From NCBI GenBank assembly GCA_900540895.1, contig UQHV01000009.1, forward strand, positions 1 through 64,000: a stretch of DNA of 64,000 nt, in the 5' to 3' direction. A program made the position numbers and the translations under genes. The DNA comes from an uncultured Collinsella sp. (GTDB lineage Bacteria; Actinomycetota; Coriobacteriia; Coriobacteriales; Coriobacteriaceae). The notes below the pieces were generated by a model. It was given only the letters and a program-made list of their open reading frames with translations. It had not been told where the DNA came from and did not search any database. This document shows, piece after piece, positions 25,418 to 34,021 of this stretch; positions within the stretch are counted from its first letter, which is position 1; the number at the start of each line of letters is the position of its first letter.

Positions 25418-26935
25418 CTAGTTGGTGCTCATTCGTTTTGCTGCAGACTCGACGTAGCTTGCCATCTCATTAACGTCGCAGACGTCTTCGAAGAGGACGG
25501 GCTTGGACTCGAGCTCGGCGAGTTGTGCCGGGGCAACCGTGTTGGTTGCCTGCTCGAGCACGCGCATAGCCTCAAAGTCGTCCTCGGGAACGTCGAGCCC
25601 CAGGGCGTCGCAGCAGGCGCGCGGGAACTTGTAGGGGCTGGCGGTCGAAAGCAGCACGCGGGCCTTGGCGCCCTCGGCGGGAGCGACCTTTTCAAAGACG
25701 TGATAGCCGCAAGCGGTGTGCGGGTCGATCACGTAGCCGTTTGCATCCCAGCAGCTCTTGATGGCGGCGCGGACCTCGTCCTCGCTGGCCCAGCCGCAGC
25801 CAAAGACGCTCTGAATCTTTGCCAGCAGATCGGCGGGAACCTCGTAGCGACCAGTCTGTGCCAGCTGCTCCATAAGGCCGGCAACGAGCTCACAGTCGCC
25901 ATCGGACAGGAAGTAGAGCATGCGCTCCAGGTTAGAGCTGATGAGGATGTCCATCGAAGGCGAGATGGTCGTGAAGAACGGGCGGTTGCGGTCGTAGACG
26001 CCGGTGGTCAGGAAGTCAGCCAGCACGTTGTTCTTGTCGCTCGCGACGATGAGCTTGGCGACGGGCAGACCCATGCGCTTGGCATAGTAACCGGCCAGGA
26101 TATCGCCAAAGTTGCCGGTCGGTACGCAGAACTCCACGGCGTCGCCGGCCTCGATGGCGCCGGCGCGCAACAGCTGCGCATAGGCGGCAAAGTAGTAGAC
26201 GACCTGCGGTACCAGACGGCCGACGTTGATGGAGTTGGCACTCGAAAGCACCGTGCCTGCGGCCTCCAGACGCTCGGCAAGCTCCTTATCGGCAAAGATG
26301 CGCTTGACGGCGCTCTGGGCGTCGTCAAAGTTGCCGCGGATGCCGCAGACGGCGACGTTATCGCCCTCCTGAGTGGACATCTGCAGATTCTGTACGCGGC
26401 TGACTTTGCCCTCGGGATAAAAGACGGTGATGCCCGTGCCCGGGGCGTCGGCAAAGCCGGCGAGTGCTGCCTTGCCCGTGTCGCCCGACGTGGCGGTGAC
26501 GATCATGATGCGCTCGGCGCCGCCGTCCTGGGCGGAGGTGCGGGCCATGAGGCGGGGGAGCATCTGCAGGGCGACGTCCTTGAAGGCGCTCGTGGGGCCG
26601 CCAAAGAGCTCCATCACATAGGTCTGAGGGGCGTCGGCACCCGGTGCGGCGTCGAGTTTGACGAGCGGCGTAACCTCTTCACTCGCGAACGTGCCGCGGT
26701 ATGCCTCGTCGACACACGCCGAAATTTCTTCGGCCGTGTAATCATTCAGTAACATTCCCAACACATCTTGAGCGATTTCAAAGTACGATTTATCTGCAAG
26801 CGAGCTGATATCGACCTGCTGGGTGCCGAGCTCGTCCGAGACAAACAAACCCCCGTCGGGAGCGATGCCGGTGCGGATTGCCACCTTACTTGAGCACGAT
26901 AAAGTGCGTCCTCGTGTACTATGATAAGTTCCCAT
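25418..26935 (-). CDS. thrC: Threonine synthase
   Basis: This 505-residue PLP enzyme has an N-terminus YHSTRG and the PLP-lysine motif GPTSAFKDVALQ (Lys119). The TSGDTGKAAL phosphate-binding stretch and SANSINVGRLVPQ are clear. It converts O-phosphohomoserine to threonine. The start is ATG 26935, with GAGGAG eight bases upstream. The frame continues to 26980, but that part is not family-like. The gene is divergent from lysC, so the two ends of the aspartate pathway share a ~100-bp promoter region. Confidence 0.94.
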   Translation of the reverse strand: MGTYHSTRGRTLSCSSKVAIRTGIAPDGGLFVSDELGTQQVDISSLADKSYFEIAQDVLGMLLNDYTAEEISACVDEAYRGTFASEEVTPLVKLDAAPGADAPQTYVMELFGGPTSAFKDVALQMLPRLMARTSAQDGGAERIMIVTATSGDTGKAALAGFADAPGTGITVFYPEGKVSRVQNLQMSTQEGDNVAVCGIRGNFDDAQSAVKRIFADKELAERLEAAGTVLSSANSINVGRLVPQVVYYFAAYAQLLRAGAIEAGDAVEFCVPTGNFGDILAGYYAKRMGLPVAKLIVASDKNNVLADFLTTGVYDRNRPFFTTISPSMDILISSNLERMLYFLSDGDCELVAGLMEQLAQTGRYEVPADLLAKIQSVFGCGWASEDEVRAAIKSCWDANGYVIDPHTACGYHVFEKVAPAEGAKARVLLSTASPYKFPRACCDALGLDVPEDDFEAMRVLEQATNTVAPAQLAELESKPVLFEDVCDVNEMASYVESAAKRMSTN

Positions 26936-27039
26936 ATAACACTGCTCCTCGGATGCCTTGGTCCCAATCGGTGAAACCATGGTATCAGAGCGCGCAAAAT
27001 AGGTTCGCAGAGGCTTTTTAGAAAGGTAACCTCCAGCCC

Positions 27040-28428
27040 ATGATTAAGATTGCCAAGTTTGGCGGCTCGTCGGTCGCCGACGCCGAACACTTCAAGAAGA
27101 TCAAGGCCATCGTCGACGCCGACCCTGCCCGCCGTTTTGTGGTGGTTTCCGCCTGCGGCCGCCGCTTTAAGGGCGACACCAAGGTGACCGACCTGCTCTA
27201 CCTGGTTAACGCGCACGTTAAGTATCACGTGTCGTGCGAGGAACTGCTCGAGGACATTGGCCAGCGCTATTTTGATATTGCTGACGAGCTGGAGCTCACC
27301 TATCCCATCCGCGAGGAGTTTGCGGCCTTTGCCGAGCGCGCCCGCTCGGGCGGTTACTCTACCGAGGAGCTCGTGAGCCGCGGCGAGTATTTCACCGCTC
27401 GCCTGATGGCCGAGTACCTGGGCCTGCCGTTCCTGGACGCCGCGACGGTTGTGGCGTTCCATCACGACGGTACGCTCAGCATGAATCGCACCTCCGAGCT
27501 GGTGCAGGAGTACGGTCAGCAGGGCGGCTTTGTTATGCCCGGTTTCTACGGCGCGACGCGTGAGGGCCAGATCAAGCTGCTCGATCGTGGCGGCGGCGAT
27601 ATCTCGGGCTCGATTTTGGCTAAGTGCCTGGGCGCCGACCTTTACGAGAACTGGACCGACGTCTCGGGTTTCTATTCTGCGGATCCGCGTATTGTTCCGG
27701 AGGCTCAGCCCATTGCGCGCGTTACCTACGAGGAGCTGCGCGAGCTTTCGTACATGGGCGCAAGCGTCCTGCACGAGGAAGCCGTGTTCCCCGTGCGCGA
27801 GGCGGGTATTCCGCTGGTCATCAAGAACACCAATGCGCCGCAGGACCCCGGCACCATCATTAGCGAGACGGCTGATGAGGGTGAGGCCGAGCCCATCATT
27901 ACCGGCGTGACCGGCAAACGCGGTTTTGTCGCCATCAACGTGGCCCGCGACCGCACCAAGCCCCGTGTCGGCTTTATGCGCCGTGCGCTTTCGGTGTTCG
28001 AGCGCTATGACGTTTCCGTCGAGCACATGCCTACCGGTGTCGACCGCTTTGGCGCCGTGGTGCAGGAGCAGGATGTGCACGACTCGCTGTACTCGCTCGT
28101 GAGCGACATTCAGCAGGAGGTCGAGCCGCTCGAGATCGAGGTTGTCGAGGGCTTGGCGCTTATCGCTACCGTTGGCCGCAACCTGCGCGGTCGTGCCGGC
28201 ATCTCGGGCCACCTGTTTGGCATGCTTGGCCAGGCCGGCGTGAGCGTGCGTATGATTTCGCAGAGCTGCGACGAGATCAACATCATTATCGGTGTCGAGG
28301 AGAAGGACTTCGACCTGGCGATTCGGACCATTTACCGTGCCTTCTCCGACGAGAACGGCATTGTGAAGGTCTCCGACTTGGAGGCTCCCACGCCGGTCGA
28401 TCCCACCCTGGCTGCGCTCCACAAGTAG
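27040..28428 (+). CDS. lysC: Aspartate kinase
   Basis: This 462-residue protein has an amino-acid kinase domain (KFGGSSVADAEHF, about 5-17; RGGGDISGSILAK region about 185-197) and two C-terminal ACT domains (from about 330; ATVGRNLRGRAGISGHLFG is clear). It makes aspartyl phosphate at the head of the lysine, threonine and methionine pathways. The ACT domains imply end-product feedback. It is followed after two hairpins by asd. No lysine riboswitch is recognisable in the short leader. AGAAAGG lies about 12 bases before the ATG. Confidence 0.95.
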   Translation: MIKIAKFGGSSVADAEHFKKIKAIVDADPARRFVVVSACGRRFKGDTKVTDLLYLVNAHVKYHVSCEELLEDIGQRYFDIADELELTYPIREEFAAFAERARSGGYSTEELVSRGEYFTARLMAEYLGLPFLDAATVVAFHHDGTLSMNRTSELVQEYGQQGGFVMPGFYGATREGQIKLLDRGGGDISGSILAKCLGADLYENWTDVSGFYSADPRIVPEAQPIARVTYEELRELSYMGASVLHEEAVFPVREAGIPLVIKNTNAPQDPGTIISETADEGEAEPIITGVTGKRGFVAINVARDRTKPRVGFMRRALSVFERYDVSVEHMPTGVDRFGAVVQEQDVHDSLYSLVSDIQQEVEPLEIEVVEGLALIATVGRNLRGRAGISGHLFGMLGQAGVSVRMISQSCDEINIIIGVEEKDFDLAIRTIYRAFSDENGIVKVSDLEAPTPVDPTLAALHK

Positions 28429-28440
28429 CTACTATCTCGC

Positions 28441-28533
28441 TAGATTTTTGGGACTCGCCTCAAAAATCTACGGCGGGGCGTTTCGTTTCGGTTTCGTTTC
28501 GACGGGGCGGGTTTCGTGTCCGCCCCGTTCTTG
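28441..28533 (+). terminator. Two hairpins between lysC and asd
   Basis: TAGATTTTTG (28441-28450) pairs with CAAAAATCTA (28461-28470). ACGGGGCGG (28502-28510) pairs with CCGCCCCGT (28520-28528), followed by TCTTG. The second is the better terminator and suggests asd has its own promoter nearby. Confidence 0.6.
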
Positions 28534-28602
28534 TATACACTGACAACAATAATCAGCCTGCTCGGCGTGCGGGCAAAAGCCAAAACCTTTAAAGGGGGAA
28601 GC

Positions 28603-29628
28603 ATGAAACAGTACACGGTTGCTATTTTGGGCGCGACGGGAGCCGTGGGCACCCAGATGCTCGAGTGCCTCAACGAGCAGGAGTTCCCGGTCGGCAAGCT
28701 CAAGCTGTTGGCAAGTGCACGCTCCGCGGGTAAGACCGTTGAGTTCCGCGGTGAGCAGATCGTGATCGAAGAGGCTTGCCCCGAGGCCTTTGAGGGCTGC
28801 GACATCGTACTTGGCGCTGCCGGCGACGATATCGCGAAGGAGCTGCTGCCCGAGGCCGTCAAGCGCGGCGCGGTCGTGGTCGACAACAGCCACGCCTTCC
28901 GCATGGATCCCGAGGTACCGCTGGTCGTGCCCGAGATCAATGCCGACGATATCAAGTGGCATCATGGCCTTATCGCCAACCCCAACTGCGCGACCATCAT
29001 CGGCCTGGTTCCCACGTGGCCGCTGCATCAGCTCGCCGGCGTGAAGCGCATGATCGTCTCCACGTATCAGGCGGCTTCGGGTGCCGGCGCTCCCGGTATG
29101 GCCGAGCTCGAGGCTCAGCTGGCCGCCCTGGGCCGCGGCGAGGAGATTCCCGAGCCGCGCGCATTTGCCGCCCAGCTGGCGAGCAACCTGATTCCGCAGA
29201 TTGGCGGCGTCAAGGAGGAGGGCTTTACCTCCGAGGAGATGAAGCTGCAAAACGAGGGCCGCAAGATCATGCACCTGCCCGAGCTGCGCGTGAACTGCAC
29301 CTGTGTGCGCGTGCCCGTGCTGCGCTCGCACTCCGAGAGCATTACGCTTGAGTTTGAGCGCGACATTACGGTTGACGAGGCCCGTGCTGCGCTGGCTGCC
29401 GCTCCCGGCGTCAAGCTGGTTGACGATATGGCTGCCGAGGATGCGCACGACCGCTTCCCCATGCCGATGGATACGTCCGACCAGGATTTGATTTGGGTCG
29501 GTCGCGTGCGCCGCGACATCTCGAACCCCGAGGCCGCGCGTGGCATCACCTTCTGGTGCTGCGGCGACCAAATCCGTAAGGGCGCGGCAACCAACGCCGT
29601 CCAGATCGCTAAGCTGCTCTGCGAGTAG
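28603..29628 (+). CDS. asd: Aspartate-semialdehyde dehydrogenase
   Basis: This 341-residue protein has the nucleotide-binding GATGAVG (10-16), the catalytic NPNCATI with Cys129, and the substrate-binding block TYQAASGAGAPGM. It reduces aspartyl phosphate from LysC to aspartate semialdehyde. ATG 28603 follows AAAGGGGGAAGC; the frame upstream of it is not family-like. Together with lysC, thrC and thrB it makes this an aspartate-family amino-acid locus; homoserine dehydrogenase is not in the window. A large palindrome begins 13 bp after the stop. Confidence 0.95.
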   Translation: MKQYTVAILGATGAVGTQMLECLNEQEFPVGKLKLLASARSAGKTVEFRGEQIVIEEACPEAFEGCDIVLGAAGDDIAKELLPEAVKRGAVVVDNSHAFRMDPEVPLVVPEINADDIKWHHGLIANPNCATIIGLVPTWPLHQLAGVKRMIVSTYQAASGAGAPGMAELEAQLAALGRGEEIPEPRAFAAQLASNLIPQIGGVKEEGFTSEEMKLQNEGRKIMHLPELRVNCTCVRVPVLRSHSESITLEFERDITVDEARAALAAAPGVKLVDDMAAEDAHDRFPMPMDTSDQDLIWVGRVRRDISNPEAARGITFWCCGDQIRKGAATNAVQIAKLLCE

Positions 29629-29640
29629 CGTGACCTGTCC

Positions 29641-29770
29641 GGCGGGGGCCGGGCTTAGTTTTCAGAACGTCCTCGACCATGTGTGGCGCCTTGTCCTGCT
29701 CCTTCGGAGCCGCGGACAAGGCGCCACACTGGTCTGCGGAGTGTTCTGAAAACTAAGCCCAGCCCCCGCC
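29641..29770 (+). repeat. Nested palindromic element, copy C (family I)
   Basis: The 27-bp outer stem (29641-29667 with 29744-29770) has one mismatch. Inside is CGTCCTC, then helix GACCA/TGGTC (GGAC/GTCC in other copies, a compensatory change). A 15-bp inner stem (29681-29695 with 29715-29729) follows, then TGCGGAG. Stem sequences are quite different from copies A, B and D. Confidence 0.82.
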
Positions 29771-30033
29771 TGCGGCGACGCTGCTGCAAGCGATCTGCGA
29801 TGGGGTCGTTGTCGGTTGGGGCCGCTGGGCTGATGTGGGGGCACGTGGCTGTTGCGGGCCCTAGTCCCGGCGGCGACCCCGGCGCTTCGCGCCTGCCGCC
29901 TTTTGGGACTGTGGAGCGCCGCCGGCAGCTGCGGCGCTGTTGCGCCTGCTGCCTGCGGGAACTTTGGGGTTGAGGCGGTAACTTTGGCGCGCCTGTGTTT
30001 GTTGCTTGTGAGGGCTTAGGGGTTGATGCGAAT
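29771..30033. other. GC-rich gene-free stretch with compact hairpins
   Basis: No credible gene was found. A layered hairpin lies at 29863-29910 (AGTCCC, GGCGG and GGCGC with matching complements around TTC) and a GCGCCGC/GCGGCGC stem near 29915-29936. Open frames here are low-complexity Arg/Pro-rich and look spurious. Confidence 0.5.
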
Positions 30034-30215
30034 CGAAGGTGAATGGTTTTCCGGGAAGTGAACGACCTATTTTGGACCCTTGAAGCATCGGCATATTTTG
30101 GCCGCCATTTCCTGCGGTTTTATCGCATGAATCCTGCTGTTTTGCAATTAAAAAATGCGGATGCTTCGGGGCCCTAGTTTTACTCGTCCACTTCTCGGAA
30201 AACCATTCACCTTCG
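30034..30215. repeat. Long inverted repeat (182 bp)
   Basis: The 27-bp arms (30034-30060 with 30189-30215; one G-T pair) contain GGTGAATGGTTTTCC. A second, weaker arm pair lies inside (GAAGCATC near 30082-30089 with GATGCTTC 30160-30167). It fills most of the gap between asd and ogt; no gene is seen in it. Confidence 0.75.
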
Positions 30216-30374
30216 TTTTTGCCGGACATCGTTTTGGGCGTTGCGACTCGGTATCGGCCGATATTGAGAGGGAAAACGCCCTCTCTTGGACAATCGAGTC
30301 TGTCCGGACGCATCTGCGGGAGTTGTCTGCACAATTCGCGGTATTATGTTGCGGAGTTTTGAAAGGAGCCGCTG

Positions 30375-30953
30375 GTGGTCACGACGACGTTTGCTTCGCC
30401 TTTGGGCGAAATCTTGCTTGCCGCTGATGGCCGCGGTTTGACAGGGCTTTGGTTTGAGGGGCAGGAGCACTTTGGCTCCACGCTTCTCAAAGAAGATGCG
30501 GAGTATGTCGTAGGTGCCGATGCAGTTTCTGGTACCGGTGGGATGTCTTCGGTGGGTCCCGCAAATGGTGCGGCGTCTTCGGTGCTTGAGCGTTCTTGGG
30601 CTTGGTTGAATGCTTATTTTGCGGGGCAGGAGCCTCGGTTTACACCGCCGTTGCATATGATTGGTACGGCGTTTCAGCGTGAAGTTTGGTTTGAGCTGCT
30701 TTCTATTCCGCGTGGCGAGGTCGCTACGTATGGCGAGATCGCCCAACGTGTTGCGGCTCGACATCGTGCACCGGGAAACGAGGCGCCCGTTGTGTCTCCT
30801 CGTGCGGTGGGGGCTGCGGTCGCACGTAATCCCATTTCGATTATCGTGCCGTGCCATCGCGTGGTGGCGGCCGACGGATCGCTCAACGGATATGCCGGCG
30901 GCCTTGACCGCAAGGAGTGGCTGCTGCGGCTCGAGGGTGCGTACGAGGAGTAA
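30375..30953 (+). CDS. ogt: Methylated-DNA-protein cysteine methyltransferase
   Basis: This 192-residue protein has the alkyl-acceptor motif IIVPCHRVV (Cys160), the GTAFQREVWFELLSIPRGEVATYGEIA block and the C-terminal GYAGGLDRKEWLL. It removes alkyl groups from O6-alkylguanine in DNA by suicide transfer. A Gly/Ser-rich linker (about 50-70) separates the N-terminal ribonuclease-like domain from the catalytic domain. The GTG start at 30375 follows AAAGGAG. The gene is isolated, preceded by ~700 bp of repeat sequence. Confidence 0.94.
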   Translation: MVTTTFASPLGEILLAADGRGLTGLWFEGQEHFGSTLLKEDAEYVVGADAVSGTGGMSSVGPANGAASSVLERSWAWLNAYFAGQEPRFTPPLHMIGTAFQREVWFELLSIPRGEVATYGEIAQRVAARHRAPGNEAPVVSPRAVGAAVARNPISIIVPCHRVVAADGSLNGYAGGLDRKEWLLRLEGAYEE

Positions 30954-31181
30954 CGCTCGAACACTTTGCATAGCCAAGACGCCGTGAAAGAACGAGTCGC
31001 CGTCTTTTCGCGACCGGCATGCGTTCAAGCGCTCGACATCTGAGCCTTAAGTTTGGTTAAGCCATATCCTGCGTATTTGAAAACGCGCAGGTTGAGCAGC
31101 TAAGGCTGCACTAAGGCAGCTTTCGGTGCGCTATCATCGGCAGTATCGAAACCTGTATAGCCGTGCGCTAAAGGAACAACT

Positions 31182-31871
31182 ATGAAGCTGATGCTTGCCG
31201 AGGACGAACCCGGCCTCTCCCGTGCCCTTACCGCGATTCTTCAACATAGCGACTACGAGGTCGACACCGCCCTCGACGGTCTGACGGCGCTCGAATATCT
31301 GCTCGCCAACGACTATGACGCCGCAATCCTAGATATCATGATGCCCGGCATGGATGGCATCGAGGTGCTCAAGTGCACGCGCGCCGCCGGCAAGCGACTG
31401 CCCATCATCATGCTCACGGCAAAAAGCGAGGTGTCCGATAAGGTCGAGGGCCTGGATGCTGGTGCCAACGATTACCTGACCAAGCCGTTTGCCGCCAAGG
31501 AACTGCTTGCGCGTATTCGTGCCATGACGCGCGCGGCGACGGCAATTGACGCCACGACGCTCAGTGTGGGCAACGTGCGCCTCGACACGGCGGCTTGCAC
31601 ACTCGTTGGGCCTTTGGGCGAGGAACATCTGGCCAACCGTGAGTTTCAGCTTATGGAGCTCTTTATGCGTAACGCCGGCACGCGCATGCCCACCGAGCGT
31701 CTGATGCTCGGGGTTTGGGGTGAGGACGCACCCGAAGGCGCTAACGTGGTGTGGGTCTACATCTCGTACCTGCGCAAAAAGCTGACGGCGCTGGGTGCCA
31801 ATGTGGCCATCCGCGCGTCGCGCAATCAGGGATATTCGCTTGAGGTTGTCGAGGAAGGCGAACAGGCGTGA
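31182..31871 (+). CDS. OmpR-family response regulator
   Basis: This 229-residue protein has a receiver domain (acidic pair Glu8/Asp9, phosphoacceptor Asp51 in AILDIMMPGMDG, Thr/Lys in LTAKS and LTKPF) and a C-terminal winged-helix domain. It overlaps the histidine kinase start by four bases (GTGA), so the two form a coupled two-component system. The next genes encode an FtsX-type ABC transporter, the likely regulated target. Such modules often answer to cell-envelope stress or antimicrobial peptides, though this is inferred from context. AAAGGAAC precedes ATG 31182. Confidence 0.93.
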   Translation: MKLMLAEDEPGLSRALTAILQHSDYEVDTALDGLTALEYLLANDYDAAILDIMMPGMDGIEVLKCTRAAGKRLPIIMLTAKSEVSDKVEGLDAGANDYLTKPFAAKELLARIRAMTRAATAIDATTLSVGNVRLDTAACTLVGPLGEEHLANREFQLMELFMRNAGTRMPTERLMLGVWGEDAPEGANVVWVYISYLRKKLTALGANVAIRASRNQGYSLEVVEEGEQA

Positions 31872-33229
31872 GCGTGCGCGCGTGGTGCAAACGCATGACG
31901 GAGCGGTTTCACGCCGCCTCGAGTAGTACGGGGCGGGCAAATTCTGTTGACGCATTGGGCTGCCGCCTGCGTCGCAAGTTTATCCTCGTTGCCATGGGCG
32001 CCGTGACCGTGGTGCTCACGCTCATCATCGCCGGCATCAACATCGTCAATTATTCGCATGTCTGCAAGATGGCCGACGCTCGCCTGGACTATATCCTGGC
32101 GGGCAAGGACGGTATCGATTGGGGGGACGAGCCTAAAGACGATCCCACTAATGGCAAGGATGCCGGCGATAGCCAGGCGGGCGTTCGCATCAGGCACTTC
32201 GAAGGCATGACGGCGGAGTCTCCCTTCGACACGCGCTACTTTACGGTGACGATTGACGCCGGACAGGTTGCCGATGTCAATACGGCCCGCATTGCCGCGG
32301 TGGGCGCCAAGCGCGCTGCATGCATCGCTGCAGGACTATATTCCAAGGGTTGGACCTCGGGCTTTTCTGGTAACTACCGCTATACGGTTACGGTTCAGGG
32401 CGACGAGACCACCTATGTGTTCGTGGACTGCTCGCGTGAGCTTGCAAGCTTTCATTCGTTTTTGAGCGCGAGCGTGGCGATCAGTTGCATTGGCTGGCTG
32501 GCGGTGCTTGCAATTGTGGCGGGTGCCTCGGGTGCGGTGATTCGACCGATGGTCGAGAGCTACAGCAAGCAAAAGCGCTTTATTACCGATGCAAGCCACG
32601 AGATCAAGACGCCGTTGGCCGTGATTGATGCCGCTAACGAGGTACAGGAAATTGAGAGCGGCGAGAGCGAGTGGACGCAGAGCATTCACGAGCAGGTCGC
32701 GCGGCTGACGGCGCTGACGGAGCGTCTGGTGTTCTTGGCGCGTATGGACGAGGGTTCGGCCGGCTTTACCATGACATCGATCGATCTTTCAGAGGCCGTG
32801 GACAAGGCTACGGCACCGTTTGAATCGGTGGCGGTTTCGCGCGGAAAGCGGCTGTCGACGTCGATCGCGAGCGGTGTGCGGGCCCATGCCGATGCCGCGG
32901 CAGTGGCGCAGGTTGTTGAGCTGCTGCTGGACAATGCCACACGCTACGCAAGCGAGGACAGCGTGATTGAGCTGAGCCTGCGTGCCGTTTCGCGCGGTCA
33001 GGGTAAAGGTGCCGCCGAGCTTGTCGTATCGAACGCCGTGGACGAGCTGCCCGAAGGCGACCTGGACCGATTGTTCGACCGCTTCTATCGTGCAGACGTA
33101 TCGCGCAGCTCCAAGACGGGCGGCTCGGGCGTGGGCCTATCCGTGATACGAGCCATCGCCGAAGCCCATGGCGGGAGCGCTTCTGCCTGCGGCCACGGCA
33201 ACCAGATTACCTTCACCGTCCGCCTCTAA
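31868..33229 (+). CDS. Sensor histidine kinase
   Basis: This 453-residue kinase has a first membrane helix at about 36-60 and an extracytoplasmic sensor domain of ~135 residues. A second helix follows (about 198-225). The HisKA domain has phosphorylated His244 (DASHEIKTPLA). The ATPase domain has an N-box (ELLLDNATRYAS), a G-region (KTGGSGVGLSVI) and FDRFYRAD. It starts with GTG overlapping the regulator gene. Unlike BceS-type intramembrane sensors it has a real periplasmic-side domain, so it may sense its ligand directly and control the downstream ABC transporter. Confidence 0.92.
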   Translation: MSVRAWCKRMTERFHAASSSTGRANSVDALGCRLRRKFILVAMGAVTVVLTLIIAGINIVNYSHVCKMADARLDYILAGKDGIDWGDEPKDDPTNGKDAGDSQAGVRIRHFEGMTAESPFDTRYFTVTIDAGQVADVNTARIAAVGAKRAACIAAGLYSKGWTSGFSGNYRYTVTVQGDETTYVFVDCSRELASFHSFLSASVAISCIGWLAVLAIVAGASGAVIRPMVESYSKQKRFITDASHEIKTPLAVIDAANEVQEIESGESEWTQSIHEQVARLTALTERLVFLARMDEGSAGFTMTSIDLSEAVDKATAPFESVAVSRGKRLSTSIASGVRAHADAAAVAQVVELLLDNATRYASEDSVIELSLRAVSRGQGKGAAELVVSNAVDELPEGDLDRLFDRFYRADVSRSSKTGGSGVGLSVIRAIAEAHGGSASACGHGNQITFTVRL

Positions 33230-33230
33230 A

Positions 33231-33265
33231 ACCTACCAAAATAAACCTGTCCCTTTTTGGTCGGT
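33231..33265 (-). repeat. GGGACAG-loop hairpin, copy 2 (family III)
   Basis: ACCTACCAAAA (33231-33241) pairs with TTTTGGTCGGT (33255-33265, one mismatch). On the minus strand the loop reads AGGGACAGGTTTA. It lies just after the kinase stop. Confidence 0.65.
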
Positions 33266-33314
33266 GCGAAATGGGTAATACTAAGGAGTTATCCGACCAG
33301 ATGGGAATTAATCG

Positions 33315-34016
33315 ATGGCTTATATCGAATTCAAAGACGTCATCAAGGCGTACGGCGAGGGCGATGCCCGCATTCACGCGCTCGACGGCGCGAGCTTTAC
33401 CGTTGAGCGCGGTGAGCTCGCCATTATCCTGGGCGCCTCGGGTGCCGGCAAGACCACGGCGCTCAACATCCTGGGCGGCATGGATACGGTAACCTCCGGC
33501 ACCGTGACGGTGGACGGGCGCGACGTGAGCTCCGCCAACGAGGCGCAGCTCGTGGAATACCGCCGTGCCGACGTCGGCTTTGTCTTCCAGTTCTACAATC
33601 TGGTCCCCAACCTGACGGCGCTCGAAAATGTCGAGCTTGCGGCGCAGATTTGCCCCGATTCGCTCGATGCCGAACAGACGCTTCGCCAGGTTGGCCTGGG
33701 CGGGCGCCTCGCCAACTTTCCGGCGCAGCTTTCGGGCGGCGAGCAGCAGCGCGTGTCCATTGCACGCGCACTGGCCAAGAATCCCAAGCTGCTCCTGTGC
33801 GACGAGCCCACGGGTGCACTCGACTACAAAACCGGTAAGCAGATTTTGCAGCTGTTGCAGGATACCTGCCGCAAGCAGGGCATTACGGTCATCATCATCA
33901 CGCACAACTCCGCGCTCGCGCCCATGGCCGATCGTCTGATCCGCTTTAAGAGTGGTCGCGTGGAGAGCGAGACAGTTCAACAAAATCCCGTGCCTATCGA
34001 GACGATCGAGTGGTAG
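33315..34016 (+). CDS. ABC transporter ATPase, MacB/LolD type
   Basis: This 233-residue ATPase has Walker A GASGAGKTT, Q-loop FQFYNLVPNLTALENV, signature LSGGEQQR, Walker B LLLCDEPTGALD and H-loop ITHN. The NLTALENVELA and GALDYKTG context is typical of the group that pairs with FtsX-domain permeases. The permease gene follows directly. It lies 85 bp after a two-component system and is likely under its control. ATG 33315 has only a weak ribosome-binding site (GGGA). Confidence 0.94.
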   Translation: MAYIEFKDVIKAYGEGDARIHALDGASFTVERGELAIILGASGAGKTTALNILGGMDTVTSGTVTVDGRDVSSANEAQLVEYRRADVGFVFQFYNLVPNLTALENVELAAQICPDSLDAEQTLRQVGLGGRLANFPAQLSGGEQQRVSIARALAKNPKLLLCDEPTGALDYKTGKQILQLLQDTCRKQGITVIIITHNSALAPMADRLIRFKSGRVESETVQQNPVPIETIEW

Positions 34017-34021
34017 CGCCC

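Noticed and set aside
26936..26980. Upstream extension of threonine synthase to 26980
   Set aside because: The extra 15 residues are not family-like and lack a ribosome-binding site, whereas GAGGAG directs the ATG at 26935.
29861..30334. Open frame of ~157 codons on the minus strand between asd and ogt
   Set aside because: It runs through hairpins and a long inverted repeat, is rich in Arg/Pro/Gln, has no family resemblance and no ribosome-binding site.
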